Assembly (NCBI RefSeq): GCF_008369325.1
Contig: NZ_VOBI01000025.1
Span: 1 to 64,000 of the forward strand
Origin: Pseudomonas sp. ANT_H12B
GTDB lineage: Bacteria > Pseudomonadota > Gammaproteobacteria > Pseudomonadales > Pseudomonadaceae
Length of the DNA: 64,000 bases
Direction of reading: 5' to 3'
The notes under the pieces are model-generated. The model was not told the origin of the DNA. It worked only from the letters and a program-made list of their open reading frames with translations, and ran no database searches. The position numbers and the translations under genes were made by a program. Below are positions 31,356 through 39,819 of the stretch, in pieces (position 1 is the first letter of the stretch; every line of letters starts with the position of its first letter).

Positions 31356-31472
31356 ATGAAAGTTCGTGCATCGGTGAAAAAGCTGTGCCGTAACTGCAAG
31401 ATTATTCGCCGCGAAGGTGTTGTTCGAGTAATTTGCAGCGCGGAACCGCGTCACAAACAGCGCCAAGGCTGA
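31356..31472 (+). CDS. rpmJ: Ribosomal protein L36
   Basis: This 38-aa protein is the zinc-binding form: CRNC (residues 11-14), C27 and H33 make the zinc ligands. The start is ATG 31356 after TCGAGGAG; the end is HKQRQG. It closes the spc operon just after secY. Confidence 0.95.
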
Positions 31473-31488
31473 GTGTGATTGTGCTTCA

Positions 31489-31525
31489 AGCCCGGTAGCT
31501 AGTGCGCTACCGGGTTGATTATTTG
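31489..31525 (+). terminator. Terminator after rpmJ
   Basis: A perfect 9-bp stem CCCGGTAGC (31491-31499) with GCTACCGGG (31506-31514) is followed by TTGATTATTTGTT. It marks the end of the spc operon. Confidence 0.75.
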
Positions 31526-31543
31526 TTATTACAGCGATATTAT
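31515..31543 (+). promoter_or_regulatory. Sigma70 promoter of the alpha operon
   Basis: TTGATT (31515-31520), a 17-bp spacer and TATTAT (31538-31543) start right at the foot of the preceding terminator stem. It would give a leader of about 50 nt to rpsM. Confidence 0.65.
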
Positions 31544-31602
31544 CTCGCGCCCTATTTCTTGGCTTCCGGGGCGTAGGTAGCTGTCAATTGGAGTCCCACT
31601 GA

Positions 31603-31959
31603 ATGGCCCGTATTGCAGGCGTTAACATTCCAGATAACAAGCATACTGTTATCTCGCTGACCTACATCTATGGTGTTGGTCGCACTACTGCACAGAAGAT
31701 CTGTGCGGTGACTGGGGTAAACCCAGCAGCAAAGATCAAAGATCTGAGCGACGAGCAGATTGAACAGCTGCGTGGCGAAGTGGCGAAGTTCACCACTGAA
31801 GGTGACCTGCGTCGCGAAATCAACATGAAAATCAAGCGTTTGATGGACCTCGGTTGCTATCGCGGTCTGCGTCATCGTCGTGGTCTTCCAGTGCGCGGTC
31901 AGCGTACCAAGACTAACGCGCGTACCCGTAAAGGTCCGCGTAAGCCGATCCGCAAGTAA
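31603..31959 (+). CDS. rpsM: Ribosomal protein S13
   Basis: This 118-aa 30S-head protein bridges to L5 and contacts the P-site tRNA through its basic tail. It has MARIAGVNIPDNKHTVISLT at the start and the signature GLRHRRGLPVRGQRTKTNAR near 89-108. First gene of the alpha operon. Confidence 0.97.
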   Translation: MARIAGVNIPDNKHTVISLTYIYGVGRTTAQKICAVTGVNPAAKIKDLSDEQIEQLRGEVAKFTTEGDLRREINMKIKRLMDLGCYRGLRHRRGLPVRGQRTKTNARTRKGPRKPIRK

Positions 31960-31989
31960 TCGCCCCAGCGAATCGACAGGAAATTAATC

Positions 31990-32379
31990 ATGGCTAAACC
32001 TGCTGCTCGTCCTCGTAAAAAAGTCAAAAAGACAGTGGTTGATGGCATCGCCCACATCCACGCGTCTTTTAACAACACAATCGTGACCATCACCGACCGT
32101 CAAGGTAACGCTCTTTCCTGGGCTACCTCCGGTGGTTCGGGTTTCCGCGGTTCCCGCAAGTCCACCCCGTTTGCTGCTCAAGTAGCTGCTGAACGTGCTG
32201 GTCAAGCTGCGCTGGAATACGGCCTGAAAAACCTCGACGTTAACGTCAAAGGTCCAGGCCCAGGTCGTGAATCTGCAGTCCGCGCTTTGAACGGCTGTGG
32301 CTACAAGATCGCCAGCATCACCGACGTGACGCCAATCCCGCACAACGGGTGCCGTCCGCCGAAGAAGCGCCGCGTGTAA
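31990..32379 (+). CDS. rpsK: Ribosomal protein S11
   Basis: This 129-aa platform protein helps form the mRNA exit site. It has HIHASFNNTIVTITDRQGNA (about 21-40) and a C-terminus DVTPIPHNGCRPPKKRRV. Confidence 0.97.
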   Translation: MAKPAARPRKKVKKTVVDGIAHIHASFNNTIVTITDRQGNALSWATSGGSGFRGSRKSTPFAAQVAAERAGQAALEYGLKNLDVNVKGPGPGRESAVRALNGCGYKIASITDVTPIPHNGCRPPKKRRV

Positions 32380-32397
32380 TCCAGGAGATTGTAAAGA

Positions 32398-33018
32398 ATG
32401 GCTCGTTACATTGGTCCAAAATGCAAACTCGCTCGTCGCGAAGGCACCGATCTCTTTCTGAAGAGCGGCGTGCGCGCGATCGAATCGAAGTGCAACATCG
32501 AAGCAGCACCTGGTATCCACGGCCAACGCCGCGGTCGCCAGTCCGATTACGGCACCCAACTGCGTGAAAAGCAGAAGGTCCGTCGTATCTACGGCGTTCT
32601 CGAGCGTCAATTCAGCGGCTACTACAAAGAAGCTGCTGGCAAGAAAGGTGCAACCGGTGAAAACCTGCTGCAACTGCTCGAATGCCGTCTGGACAACGTT
32701 GTATACCGTATGGGTTTTGGCTCTACTCGTGCCGAATCCCGTCAGCTGGTATCGCACAAATCCGTCAGCGTTAACGGTCAGACCGTAAACGTTCCGTCCT
32801 ACCAGGTTCGTGCTGGTGACGTGGTCGCGATTCGCGAGAAAGCAAAGAACCAACTTCGCATTGTCCAAGCTCTCGATCTGTGTGCCCAACGTGGCCGCGT
32901 AGAATGGGTAGAAGTAGACACTGAGAAGAAGTCGGGCGTTTTCAAGAACGTTCCAGCTCGCAGTGATCTGTCCGCCGACATCAACGAAAGCCTGATTGTC
33001 GAGCTCTACTCCAAGTAA
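32398..33018 (+). CDS. rpsD: Ribosomal protein S4
   Basis: This 206-aa primary assembly protein is the feedback regulator of the alpha operon in E. coli. The S4 RNA-binding domain spans about 95-160 (LECRLDNVVYRMGFGSTRAE, then VNGQTVNVPSYQV). The start MARYIGPKCKLARREGTDL is standard. Confidence 0.97.
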   Translation: MARYIGPKCKLARREGTDLFLKSGVRAIESKCNIEAAPGIHGQRRGRQSDYGTQLREKQKVRRIYGVLERQFSGYYKEAAGKKGATGENLLQLLECRLDNVVYRMGFGSTRAESRQLVSHKSVSVNGQTVNVPSYQVRAGDVVAIREKAKNQLRIVQALDLCAQRGRVEWVEVDTEKKSGVFKNVPARSDLSADINESLIVELYSK

Positions 33019-33040
33019 GGGCTAGAAAATAGGTGCATCC

Positions 33041-34042
33041 ATGCAGATTTCGGTAAATGAGTTCCTGACACCCCGCCATATTGATGTGCAGGTTGTCAGT
33101 CCAACCCGCGCCAAGATCACTCTCGAGCCTCTCGAGCGTGGTTTTGGCCACACCCTGGGCAACGCGCTGCGCCGCATCCTGTTGTCCTCAATGCCCGGCT
33201 GTGCAGTAGTCGAGGCCGAGATTGACGGTGTACTCCATGAGTACAGCGCCATCGAAGGCGTACAGGAAGACGTAATTGAAATCCTGTTGAACCTTAAAGG
33301 TCTGGCTATCAAGCTGCACGGTCGTGACGAAGTTACGCTGACCTTGTCGAAGAAGGGTTCGGGGGTGGTTACCGCTGCCGATATTCAGCTGGATCATGAT
33401 GTCGAGATCGTTAACCCCGATCACGTAATCGCTAACCTGGCGTCTAACGGCGCCCTGAACATGAAGCTCACCGTAGCTCGTGGTCGTGGTTATGAACCGG
33501 CAGACTCGCGTCAGAGCGATGAAGACGAAAGCCGCAGCATCGGTCGCTTGCAGCTTGACTCTTCGTTCAGCCCGGTTCGCCGTATCGCATACGTGGTGGA
33601 AAACGCCCGTGTCGAGCAGCGCACTAACCTGGACAAGCTGGTTATTGATCTGGAAACCAACGGTACCCTGGATCCTGAAGAGGCTATTCGCCGTGCTGCA
33701 ACCATTCTGCAACAGCAGTTGGCTGCGTTCGTCGACCTCAAAGGTGACAGTGAGCCAGTGGTTGTCGAGCAGGAAGACGAGATCGATCCGATCCTGCTTC
33801 GCCCGGTTGACGATCTGGAACTGACTGTACGTTCGGCTAACTGCCTTAAGGCGGAAAACATCTACTACATCGGTGACCTGATTCAGCGTACCGAAGTAGA
33901 GCTGTTGAAGACTCCGAACCTTGGCAAGAAATCCTTGACTGAAATCAAGGACGTTCTGGCCTCCCGCGGTCTGTCCCTCGGCATGCGCCTCGACAACTGG
34001 CCGCCTGCAAGTCTTAAGAAGGACGACAAGGCGACTGCCTGA
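33041..34042 (+). CDS. rpoA: RNA polymerase alpha subunit
   Basis: This 333-aa subunit's dimer starts polymerase assembly. The N-terminal domain (about 1-235) has LEPLERGFGHTLGNALRRIL. The C-terminal domain (about 250-333) has the RSANCLKAENIYYIGDLIQR segment that binds UP elements and activators. It lies between rpsD and rplQ as usual. Confidence 0.98.
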   Translation: MQISVNEFLTPRHIDVQVVSPTRAKITLEPLERGFGHTLGNALRRILLSSMPGCAVVEAEIDGVLHEYSAIEGVQEDVIEILLNLKGLAIKLHGRDEVTLTLSKKGSGVVTAADIQLDHDVEIVNPDHVIANLASNGALNMKLTVARGRGYEPADSRQSDEDESRSIGRLQLDSSFSPVRRIAYVVENARVEQRTNLDKLVIDLETNGTLDPEEAIRRAATILQQQLAAFVDLKGDSEPVVVEQEDEIDPILLRPVDDLELTVRSANCLKAENIYYIGDLIQRTEVELLKTPNLGKKSLTEIKDVLASRGLSLGMRLDNWPPASLKKDDKATA

Positions 34043-34084
34043 TCGTCGTAATCACCGAACGTTGTGTTTGGTAAGGAATGAACC

Positions 34085-34471
34085 ATGCGTCATCGTAAAA
34101 GTGGTCGTCACCTGAGCCGCACTAGCTCGCACCGCAAGGCCATGTTTCAAAACATGGCAGTGTCGCTGTTCGAGCACGAGCTGATCAAAACTACACTGCC
34201 GAAAGCTAAAGAACTGCGTCGCGTTGCTGAGCCGCTGATCACTTTGGCCAAGACAGACAGCCTGGCTAACCGCCGTCTGGCTTTCGACCGTACTCGTTCG
34301 AAAGCTATCGTTGGTAAGCTCTTCAACGACCTGGGCAAGCGTTACGCTACCCGTGAGGGTGGCTACCTGCGCATCCTCAAGTGCGGTTTCCGCACTGGCG
34401 ACAACGCGCCTATGGCGTACGTCGAGTTGGTTGATCGTCCTGCCGGTGGTGAAGCTGTATCCGCTGAGTAA
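34085..34471 (+). CDS. rplQ: Ribosomal protein L17
   Basis: This 128-aa tunnel-exit protein starts MRHRKSGRHLSRTSSHRKAM and contains the signature HELIKTTLPKAKELRRVAEP (about 31-50). Last gene of the alpha operon. Confidence 0.97.
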   Translation: MRHRKSGRHLSRTSSHRKAMFQNMAVSLFEHELIKTTLPKAKELRRVAEPLITLAKTDSLANRRLAFDRTRSKAIVGKLFNDLGKRYATREGGYLRILKCGFRTGDNAPMAYVELVDRPAGGEAVSAE

Positions 34472-34491
34472 GACGTCAGTCTGAAACGAAG

Positions 34492-34516
34492 AACCGGGCC
34501 TAGTGCCCGGTTTTTT
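34492..34516 (+). terminator. Terminator of the alpha operon
   Basis: An 8-bp stem AACCGGGC/GCCCGGTT with a 5-nt loop, followed by a T run, lies 21 bp after rplQ. Confidence 0.9.
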
Positions 34517-34659
34517 GTGCGCGCTCGAAAAGCCTTTCCTTTATTGGTTATTACTATCGGTTACCAAAAGTTAATGAATTTGTAGGTGTAACGTTCGTGA
34601 TCGATACTCTCTTTCAGCCGATTAGCCGGCAGTAAATGACTGACAGAGGAAGAGATCGC

Positions 34660-36108
34660 ATGAGCCAAAATAAAACGCTTACGACCGCCAGTGGCGCTCC
34701 TGTCGCCGACAACCAGAATTCCCGCTCCGCCGGCCCTCGCGGCCCGCTGCTGCTCGACGACTTCCACCTGATCGAGAAGCTTGCCCACTTCAACCGTGAA
34801 AACATCCCTGAGCGTCGCGTACACGCTAAAGGCTCAGGTGCTTACGGTACGTTCACCGTTACTCGCGACATCACCGAGTACACCAGCGCCAAATTGTTCG
34901 AATCCGTTGGCAAGCAAACTCCGACTTTCCTGCGATTTTCAACCGTCGGCGGTGAACGCGGTTCGGCTGATACCGAGCGCGATCCACGGGGTTTCGCCCT
35001 GAAGTTCTATACCGAAGAAGGCAACTGGGACATCGTTGGCAATAACACGCCAGTGTTCTTCATCCGTGATCCACTGAAATTCCCGGACTTCATCCATACC
35101 CAAAAACGCCTGCCGCAAAGCAATCTGAAAAGTGCGCAAATGATGTGGGACTTCTGGTCGCACTCCCCTGAGGCGCTGCACCAGGTCACCATTCTGTTCT
35201 CGGACCGCGGCATCCCTGACGGCTACCGTCACATGCACGGCTTCGGCAGCCACACCTACAGCCTGTTCAACGCCAATGGCGAGCGGCACTGGGTGAAGTG
35301 GCACTACAAGACCCAGCAAGGGATCAAAAACCTGGCGCCCTCGGAAGCTGCGCGGCTGGCAGGGACCGATCCGGATTACGCACAGCGTGACTTATTCGGG
35401 GCGATTGAGCGCGGGGACTTCCCGAAATGGCGCGTGTGCATCCAGATCATGACCGAGGCCCAAGCCGCGGCGCATTACGAGAACCCGTTCGACGTGACCA
35501 AGACCTGGTCGCAGCAAGAGTTTCCGCTGATCGAGGTGGGCGAACTGGAGCTCAACCGCAATCCTCAGAACTACTTCGCTGAAGTCGAGCAAGCAGCTTT
35601 CGGTCCGAGCAACATGGTCCCGGGTGTTGGTCTGTCACCGGATCGCATGCTGCAAGGTCGGGTATTCGCTTACGCTGATGCTCACCGCTACCGTATTGGC
35701 ACCAACCACCAGCAACTGCCGGTAAACGCTCCTCGCAGCCCGGTCAACAGCTACCAGCGCGATGGCTCCATGGCGTTCGGCAGCAACGGCGGTGCGACGC
35801 CAAACTACGAGCCGAATAGTTACGTAGAGTCGCCGAAGCAAGCACCTCGCTATGCCGAGCCAGCTCTGGCGCTGAGCGGTGCTGCTGATTGTTACGATCA
35901 TCGCGAAGATACCGACTACTACAGCCACGCCGGTGCGCTGTTCCGTCTGATGAATGATGAGCAGAAAACCCTGCTGGTCAACAATATTGCGGGAGCGATG
36001 GCAGGAGTTTCCAGCGACGTGATCGACCGTCAATTGCAACACTTCTTCAGAGCTGATCAGGCGTACGGAGAAGCAATCGCAAAGGCGTTGGGCGTACCGC
36101 TTAACTAA
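34660..36108 (+). CDS. katA: KatA: haem catalase
   Basis: This 482-aa small-subunit catalase dismutates hydrogen peroxide. The essential distal histidine is H55 (RRVHAKGSGAYG), the catalytic asparagine N128 (VGNNTPVFF) and the haem-ligand tyrosine Y338 (RVFAYADAHRYRIG). I start at ATG 34660 (MSQNKTLTTASG) behind AGAGGAAGAG; an in-frame ATG eight codons earlier lacks a ribosome site. There is no signal peptide, so it is cytosolic. A ferritin gene follows, the usual pairing of peroxide removal with iron storage in Pseudomonas. Regulation by OxyR is expected from the family but not shown by the sequence. Confidence 0.96.
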   Translation: MSQNKTLTTASGAPVADNQNSRSAGPRGPLLLDDFHLIEKLAHFNRENIPERRVHAKGSGAYGTFTVTRDITEYTSAKLFESVGKQTPTFLRFSTVGGERGSADTERDPRGFALKFYTEEGNWDIVGNNTPVFFIRDPLKFPDFIHTQKRLPQSNLKSAQMMWDFWSHSPEALHQVTILFSDRGIPDGYRHMHGFGSHTYSLFNANGERHWVKWHYKTQQGIKNLAPSEAARLAGTDPDYAQRDLFGAIERGDFPKWRVCIQIMTEAQAAAHYENPFDVTKTWSQQEFPLIEVGELELNRNPQNYFAEVEQAAFGPSNMVPGVGLSPDRMLQGRVFAYADAHRYRIGTNHQQLPVNAPRSPVNSYQRDGSMAFGSNGGATPNYEPNSYVESPKQAPRYAEPALALSGAADCYDHREDTDYYSHAGALFRLMNDEQKTLLVNNIAGAMAGVSSDVIDRQLQHFFRADQAYGEAIAKALGVPLN

Positions 36109-36125
36109 GTCTAAACGAGAAGCAG

Positions 36126-36150
36126 AACCGCCCTCATTAGGGCGGTTTTT
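36126..36150 (+). terminator. Terminator of katA
   Basis: A perfect 9-bp stem AACCGCCCT/AGGGCGGTT with loop CATT followed by TTT. It separates katA from ftnA. Confidence 0.9.
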
Positions 36151-36263
36151 GCGTTATTTAAGCTACTTTTCTCAGAATATCTTCGCTTTTATCTCGCAAG
36201 CTGAGTGACCAAACAGTCTGCTTGGTTCAAACTACAGACTTTCAAGCAGGGAGATGTAGGGCG

Positions 36264-36728
36264 ATGCAAGGCCACCCAGACGTAATCGATTACCTCAACA
36301 CGTTGCTGACCGGCGAACTGGCGGCGCGTGATCAATATTTCGTCCATTCGCGGATGTATGAGGACTGGGGTTTCACCAAGCTCTACGAACGTATCAACCA
36401 CGAGATGGAAGAAGAGGCCGGGCACGCTGATGCCCTGATGCGTCGGATTTTGATGCTCGAAGGCACGCCGCGCATGCGTCCGGACGACCTTGATGTCGGC
36501 ACTACCGTGCCGGACATGCTCGCCGCTGACCTGCGACTGGAATACAAAGTCCGCGCCGCGCTTTGCAAGGGCATCAAGCTCTGCGAGCAGCACAAGGACT
36601 ATGTCAGCCGCGAGATGCTGCGAGTTCAATTGCATGACACCGAAGAAGACCACACCTACTGGCTTGAAAAGCAGATGGGTCTGATCAAGTTGATCGGTCT
36701 CGAGAACTACCTGCAATCCCACGCCTGA
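36264..36728 (+). CDS. ftnA: Ferritin FtnA (bacterioferritin-like, no haem ligand)
   Basis: This 154-aa iron-storage subunit forms 24-mer shells. Ferroxidase ligands are seen at E18, E51, H54, about E93, E127 and H130. Position 52, the haem-binding methionine of true bacterioferritins, is alanine (EEEAGHAD). In P. aeruginosa the orthologue next to katA, once called BfrA, was shown to be a ferritin (FtnA). I start at ATG 36264 (MQGHPDVIDYLN); the longer open frame adds 14 residues not typical of the family. Confidence 0.92.
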   Translation: MQGHPDVIDYLNTLLTGELAARDQYFVHSRMYEDWGFTKLYERINHEMEEEAGHADALMRRILMLEGTPRMRPDDLDVGTTVPDMLAADLRLEYKVRAALCKGIKLCEQHKDYVSREMLRVQLHDTEEDHTYWLEKQMGLIKLIGLENYLQSHA

Positions 36729-36742
36729 TAGCACCGATACAA

Positions 36743-36781
36743 AAAAAGCCCCTGTCACCGATGAGGTGACAGGGGCTTTTT
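36743..36781. terminator. Bidirectional terminator between ftnA and uvrA
   Basis: A 17-bp perfect stem, AAAAAGCCCCTGTCACC and its complement with loop GATGA, has A and T runs on both sides. It serves the convergent ftnA and uvrA genes. Confidence 0.93.
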
Positions 36782-36793
36782 CGTGGGCCTGAT

Positions 36794-39628
36794 TCAGGCC
36801 TTGTCGCGAGCCAGCAGCGGCTTGAGGTAGAAGCCCGTGTGAGATTGCTTCATCTCGGACACTTCTTCCGGCGTACCGACTGCAATGATCTGCCCGCCCT
36901 TGGAGCCGCCTTCCGGCCCTAGGTCCACCAACCAGTCAGCCGTCTTGATCACGTCCAGGTTGTGCTCGATCACCACCACGGTGTTGCCGTGGTCGCGCAG
37001 TCGATGCAGTACGTCGAGCAGTTGCTGGATATCTGCGAAGTGCAAGCCAGTGGTCGGCTCATCGAGGATATACAGGGTCTTGCCTGTATCGCGCTTCGAC
37101 AGCTCGCGGGACAGCTTCACCCGTTGAGCTTCACCGCCAGACAATGTGGTCGCCGATTGCCCCAGCTTGATGTACGACAGGCCGACATCCATCAGCGTCT
37201 GAAGCTTGCGCGCCAGAGCCGGAACCGCATCGAAGAACACCCGCGCTTCCTCGATCGTCATCTCGAGGGTTTCGTGGATGCTCTTGCCCTTGTACTTGAT
37301 CTCCAGGGTTTCGCGGTTGTAGCGCTTGCTCTTGCAGACGTCGCACGGGACATAGATGTCCGGCAGGAAGTGCATTTCCACCTTGATCAGGCCATCGCCC
37401 TGACAAGCTTCACAGCGTCCACCCTTCACGTTGAAGGAGAAGCGTCCCGGACCATAACCGCGGGAGCGGGACTCTGGCACACCGGCAAACAGTTCACGAA
37501 TCGGGGTGAACAACCCGGTGTAGGTCGCCGGGTTGGAGCGCGGCGTGCGACCGATCGGGCTTTGGTCGATGTCGACGACTTTATCCAGATGCTCCAGGCC
37601 CTTGATGCTGTCGTGAGCGGCTGCTTCGAGAGTTGTGGCACCGTTGAGTGCTGTGGCGCTCAAAGGAAATAGTGTGTTGTTGATCAGCGTCGACTTGCCC
37701 GAGCCGGACACGCCGGTCACGCAGGTCAGCAGACCGATCGGAATATCCAGATCGACATTGCGCAAGTTATTGCCGCGAGCGCCCTTGAGGGACAGCGACA
37801 ACTTTTTGTTTCGCGGCGTGCGTTTGGCCGGCACTGCAATCTTCACACGGCCCGACAGATACTTGCCGGTCAGTGAGTCAGGGTGAGCCATGACCTCGGC
37901 CGGCGTACCTTCGGCGACGATATGCCCGCCGTGCACGCCAGCACCCGGGCCGATATCGACCACGTAATCGGCCAGGCGAATCGCGTCTTCATCGTGCTCG
38001 ACCACGATCACCGTGTTACCGATGTCGCGCAGGTGCTTGAGCGTGCCAAGCAACCGATCGTTGTCCCTTTGATGCAGACCAATCGACGGTTCATCGAGGA
38101 TGTACAGAACCCCCACCAGGCCCGCGCCAATCTGACTGGCCAGTCGAATACGCTGGGCCTCACCACCGGACAATGTGTCGGCGCTACGATCCAGCGACAG
38201 ATAGTCGAGACCGACATTGACCAGGAATTGCAGGCGCTCGCGAATTTCCTTGAGAATCTTGTCGGCAATTTCACCCCGGCGACCGGTGAGTTTCAGCCCA
38301 CCGAAATATTCACAGGCATCGCCAATCGGCAGGTTGGTCACCACCGGTAGCGTCTTCTCGCCAACCCACACATGCCGCGCTTCGCGACGCAGGCGGGTGC
38401 CACGGCAGTCCGGGCAATGCTGGGTGCTGAGGAACTTGGCCAGCTCTTCACGCACCGAGGCGGACTCGGTTTCGCGGTAGCGACGTTCCAGATTCGGCAC
38501 GATGCCTTCGAACGGGTGCGAGCGTTTGACGATGTCGCCACGGTCGTTCAGGTATTTGAAGTCGACGTTCTGCGACCCGCTGCCGTGCAGGATGAACTTC
38601 TGCTGGTCGGCCGACAGTTCGTTGAACGGCACTTCCAGGCTGAACTTGTAGTGCGAAGCCAACGAGCCGAGCATCTGGAAGTAATAGACGTTACGCCTGT
38701 CCCAGCCGCGAATCGCACCTTCGGCCAGCGTCAGTTCGCCGTTAACCAGCCGCTTGATGTCGAAGAACTGCTTCACCCCCAAACCATCACAAGTCGGGCA
38801 AGCACCGGCCGGGTTGTTGAAGGAGAACAGCTTGGGTTCCAGTTCGCTGATGGCATGGCCGCAAATCGGGCAGGCGAAACGCGCGGAGAAAATGATCTCT
38901 TCGCCGGGCTCGTCATCCATCGGTGCGACCAGGGCGATGCCGTCCGCCAGCTTCAGCGCGGTTTCGAACGACTCGGCCAGGCGTTGTTGCAGATCAGCGC
39001 GGACCTTGAAGCGGTCGACCACGACATCGATCGAGTGCTTCTTCTGTTTATCCAGCTTCGGCAATTCATCCAGCTCGCAGAGCCGGCCGTTGACCCGGGC
39101 CCGCACAAAGCCCTGGGCGCGCAGTTCTTCGAAGACCGAAAGGTGCTCGCCTTTGCGCTCGCGAATCACCGGGGCCAGCAGCATGAGTTTGCTGCCCTCC
39201 GGTTGCGCCAGGACCAGGTCGACCATCTGGCTGACAGTCTGGGCTTCCAGCGGAATGTCGTGATCCGGGCAGCGCGGAATACCCACGCGAGCATAAAGCA
39301 GGCGCAGGTAATCGTAGATTTCGGTGATGGTGCCAACCGTCGAGCGCGGGTTATGCGAGGTCGACTTCTGTTCGATGGAGATCGCTGGCGACAGGCCTTC
39401 GATGGTATCGACGTCAGGCTTTTCCATCATCGACAAAAACTGCCGGGCGTAGGCCGACAGCGATTCGACATAGCGGCGCTGGCCTTCGGCGTACAGCGTG
39501 TCGAATGCCAAGGACGATTTGCCGGAGCCGGACAGGCCGGTGATGACGATCAGTTTGTCCCGGGGCAGGGTCAGGTCGATGTTCTTCAGGTTGTGGGTTC
39601 GGGCCCCACGAATCAGGATCTTGTCCAA
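36794..39628 (-). CDS. uvrA: UvrA: excision nuclease ATPase subunit
   Basis: This 944-aa damage-recognition ATPase of nucleotide excision repair has two ABC modules. The first Walker A is GLSGSGKSS (about 31-39), the second GVSGSGKST (about 640). ABC signatures LSGGEAQR occur twice, and zinc-finger CxxC pairs are visible (CPICGHAISELEPK; CEACQGDG with CDVC). I start at TTG 39628 (DKILIRGARTHNLKNIDL follows) with GCGAGG upstream; the open frame runs 24 codons further but is not conserved. A LexA-box-like sequence lies upstream. Confidence 0.95.
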   Translation of the reverse strand: MDKILIRGARTHNLKNIDLTLPRDKLIVITGLSGSGKSSLAFDTLYAEGQRRYVESLSAYARQFLSMMEKPDVDTIEGLSPAISIEQKSTSHNPRSTVGTITEIYDYLRLLYARVGIPRCPDHDIPLEAQTVSQMVDLVLAQPEGSKLMLLAPVIRERKGEHLSVFEELRAQGFVRARVNGRLCELDELPKLDKQKKHSIDVVVDRFKVRADLQQRLAESFETALKLADGIALVAPMDDEPGEEIIFSARFACPICGHAISELEPKLFSFNNPAGACPTCDGLGVKQFFDIKRLVNGELTLAEGAIRGWDRRNVYYFQMLGSLASHYKFSLEVPFNELSADQQKFILHGSGSQNVDFKYLNDRGDIVKRSHPFEGIVPNLERRYRETESASVREELAKFLSTQHCPDCRGTRLRREARHVWVGEKTLPVVTNLPIGDACEYFGGLKLTGRRGEIADKILKEIRERLQFLVNVGLDYLSLDRSADTLSGGEAQRIRLASQIGAGLVGVLYILDEPSIGLHQRDNDRLLGTLKHLRDIGNTVIVVEHDEDAIRLADYVVDIGPGAGVHGGHIVAEGTPAEVMAHPDSLTGKYLSGRVKIAVPAKRTPRNKKLSLSLKGARGNNLRNVDLDIPIGLLTCVTGVSGSGKSTLINNTLFPLSATALNGATTLEAAAHDSIKGLEHLDKVVDIDQSPIGRTPRSNPATYTGLFTPIRELFAGVPESRSRGYGPGRFSFNVKGGRCEACQGDGLIKVEMHFLPDIYVPCDVCKSKRYNRETLEIKYKGKSIHETLEMTIEEARVFFDAVPALARKLQTLMDVGLSYIKLGQSATTLSGGEAQRVKLSRELSKRDTGKTLYILDEPTTGLHFADIQQLLDVLHRLRDHGNTVVVIEHNLDVIKTADWLVDLGPEGGSKGGQIIAVGTPEEVSEMKQSHTGFYLKPLLARDKA

Positions 39629-39662
39629 AGTGGCCTCGCTTGGCGGGCGTCGAAAATGTAGG

Positions 39663-39694
39663 AGTATACGGCCAAATACTGGATGGATGCACAC
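39663..39694 (-). promoter_or_regulatory. uvrA promoter with LexA-box-like site
   Basis: Reading the - strand, TATACT (39668-39663) is a good -10 box about 35 bp before the uvrA TTG. The segment 39679-39694, GTG-N10-CAG on this strand, matches the CTG-N10-CAG LexA half-sites at five of six positions and would cover the -35 region. The centre is not AT-rich, so the box is weak. Confidence 0.4.
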
Positions 39695-39783
39695 TATCAA
39701 ACGAGCGGGTTTATGTCTTACATGAAGAGTCTGTCAGCGGAGCGCGTCAAAGCGTCGCGATTTACCCTGTCAATCGATGGGAC

Positions 39784-39792
39784 TGGTAGAAT
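39784..39792 (+). promoter_or_regulatory. Possible extended -10 promoter for the MFS gene
   Basis: TGGTAGAAT is an extended -10 (TGN plus TAGAAT) 28 bp before the MFS start. No clear -35 is seen, which extended -10 promoters can tolerate. Confidence 0.4.
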
Positions 39793-39819
39793 CGCCGCCG
39801 GTTCACATGAGGTTTTTCC

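Noticed and set aside
34543..34571. OxyR-like half-site ATTG-N7-CTAT upstream of katA
   Set aside because: Only the first half resembles the consensus; the expected second pair at the next 7-base spacing does not match. OxyR control is plausible from family knowledge but not shown here.
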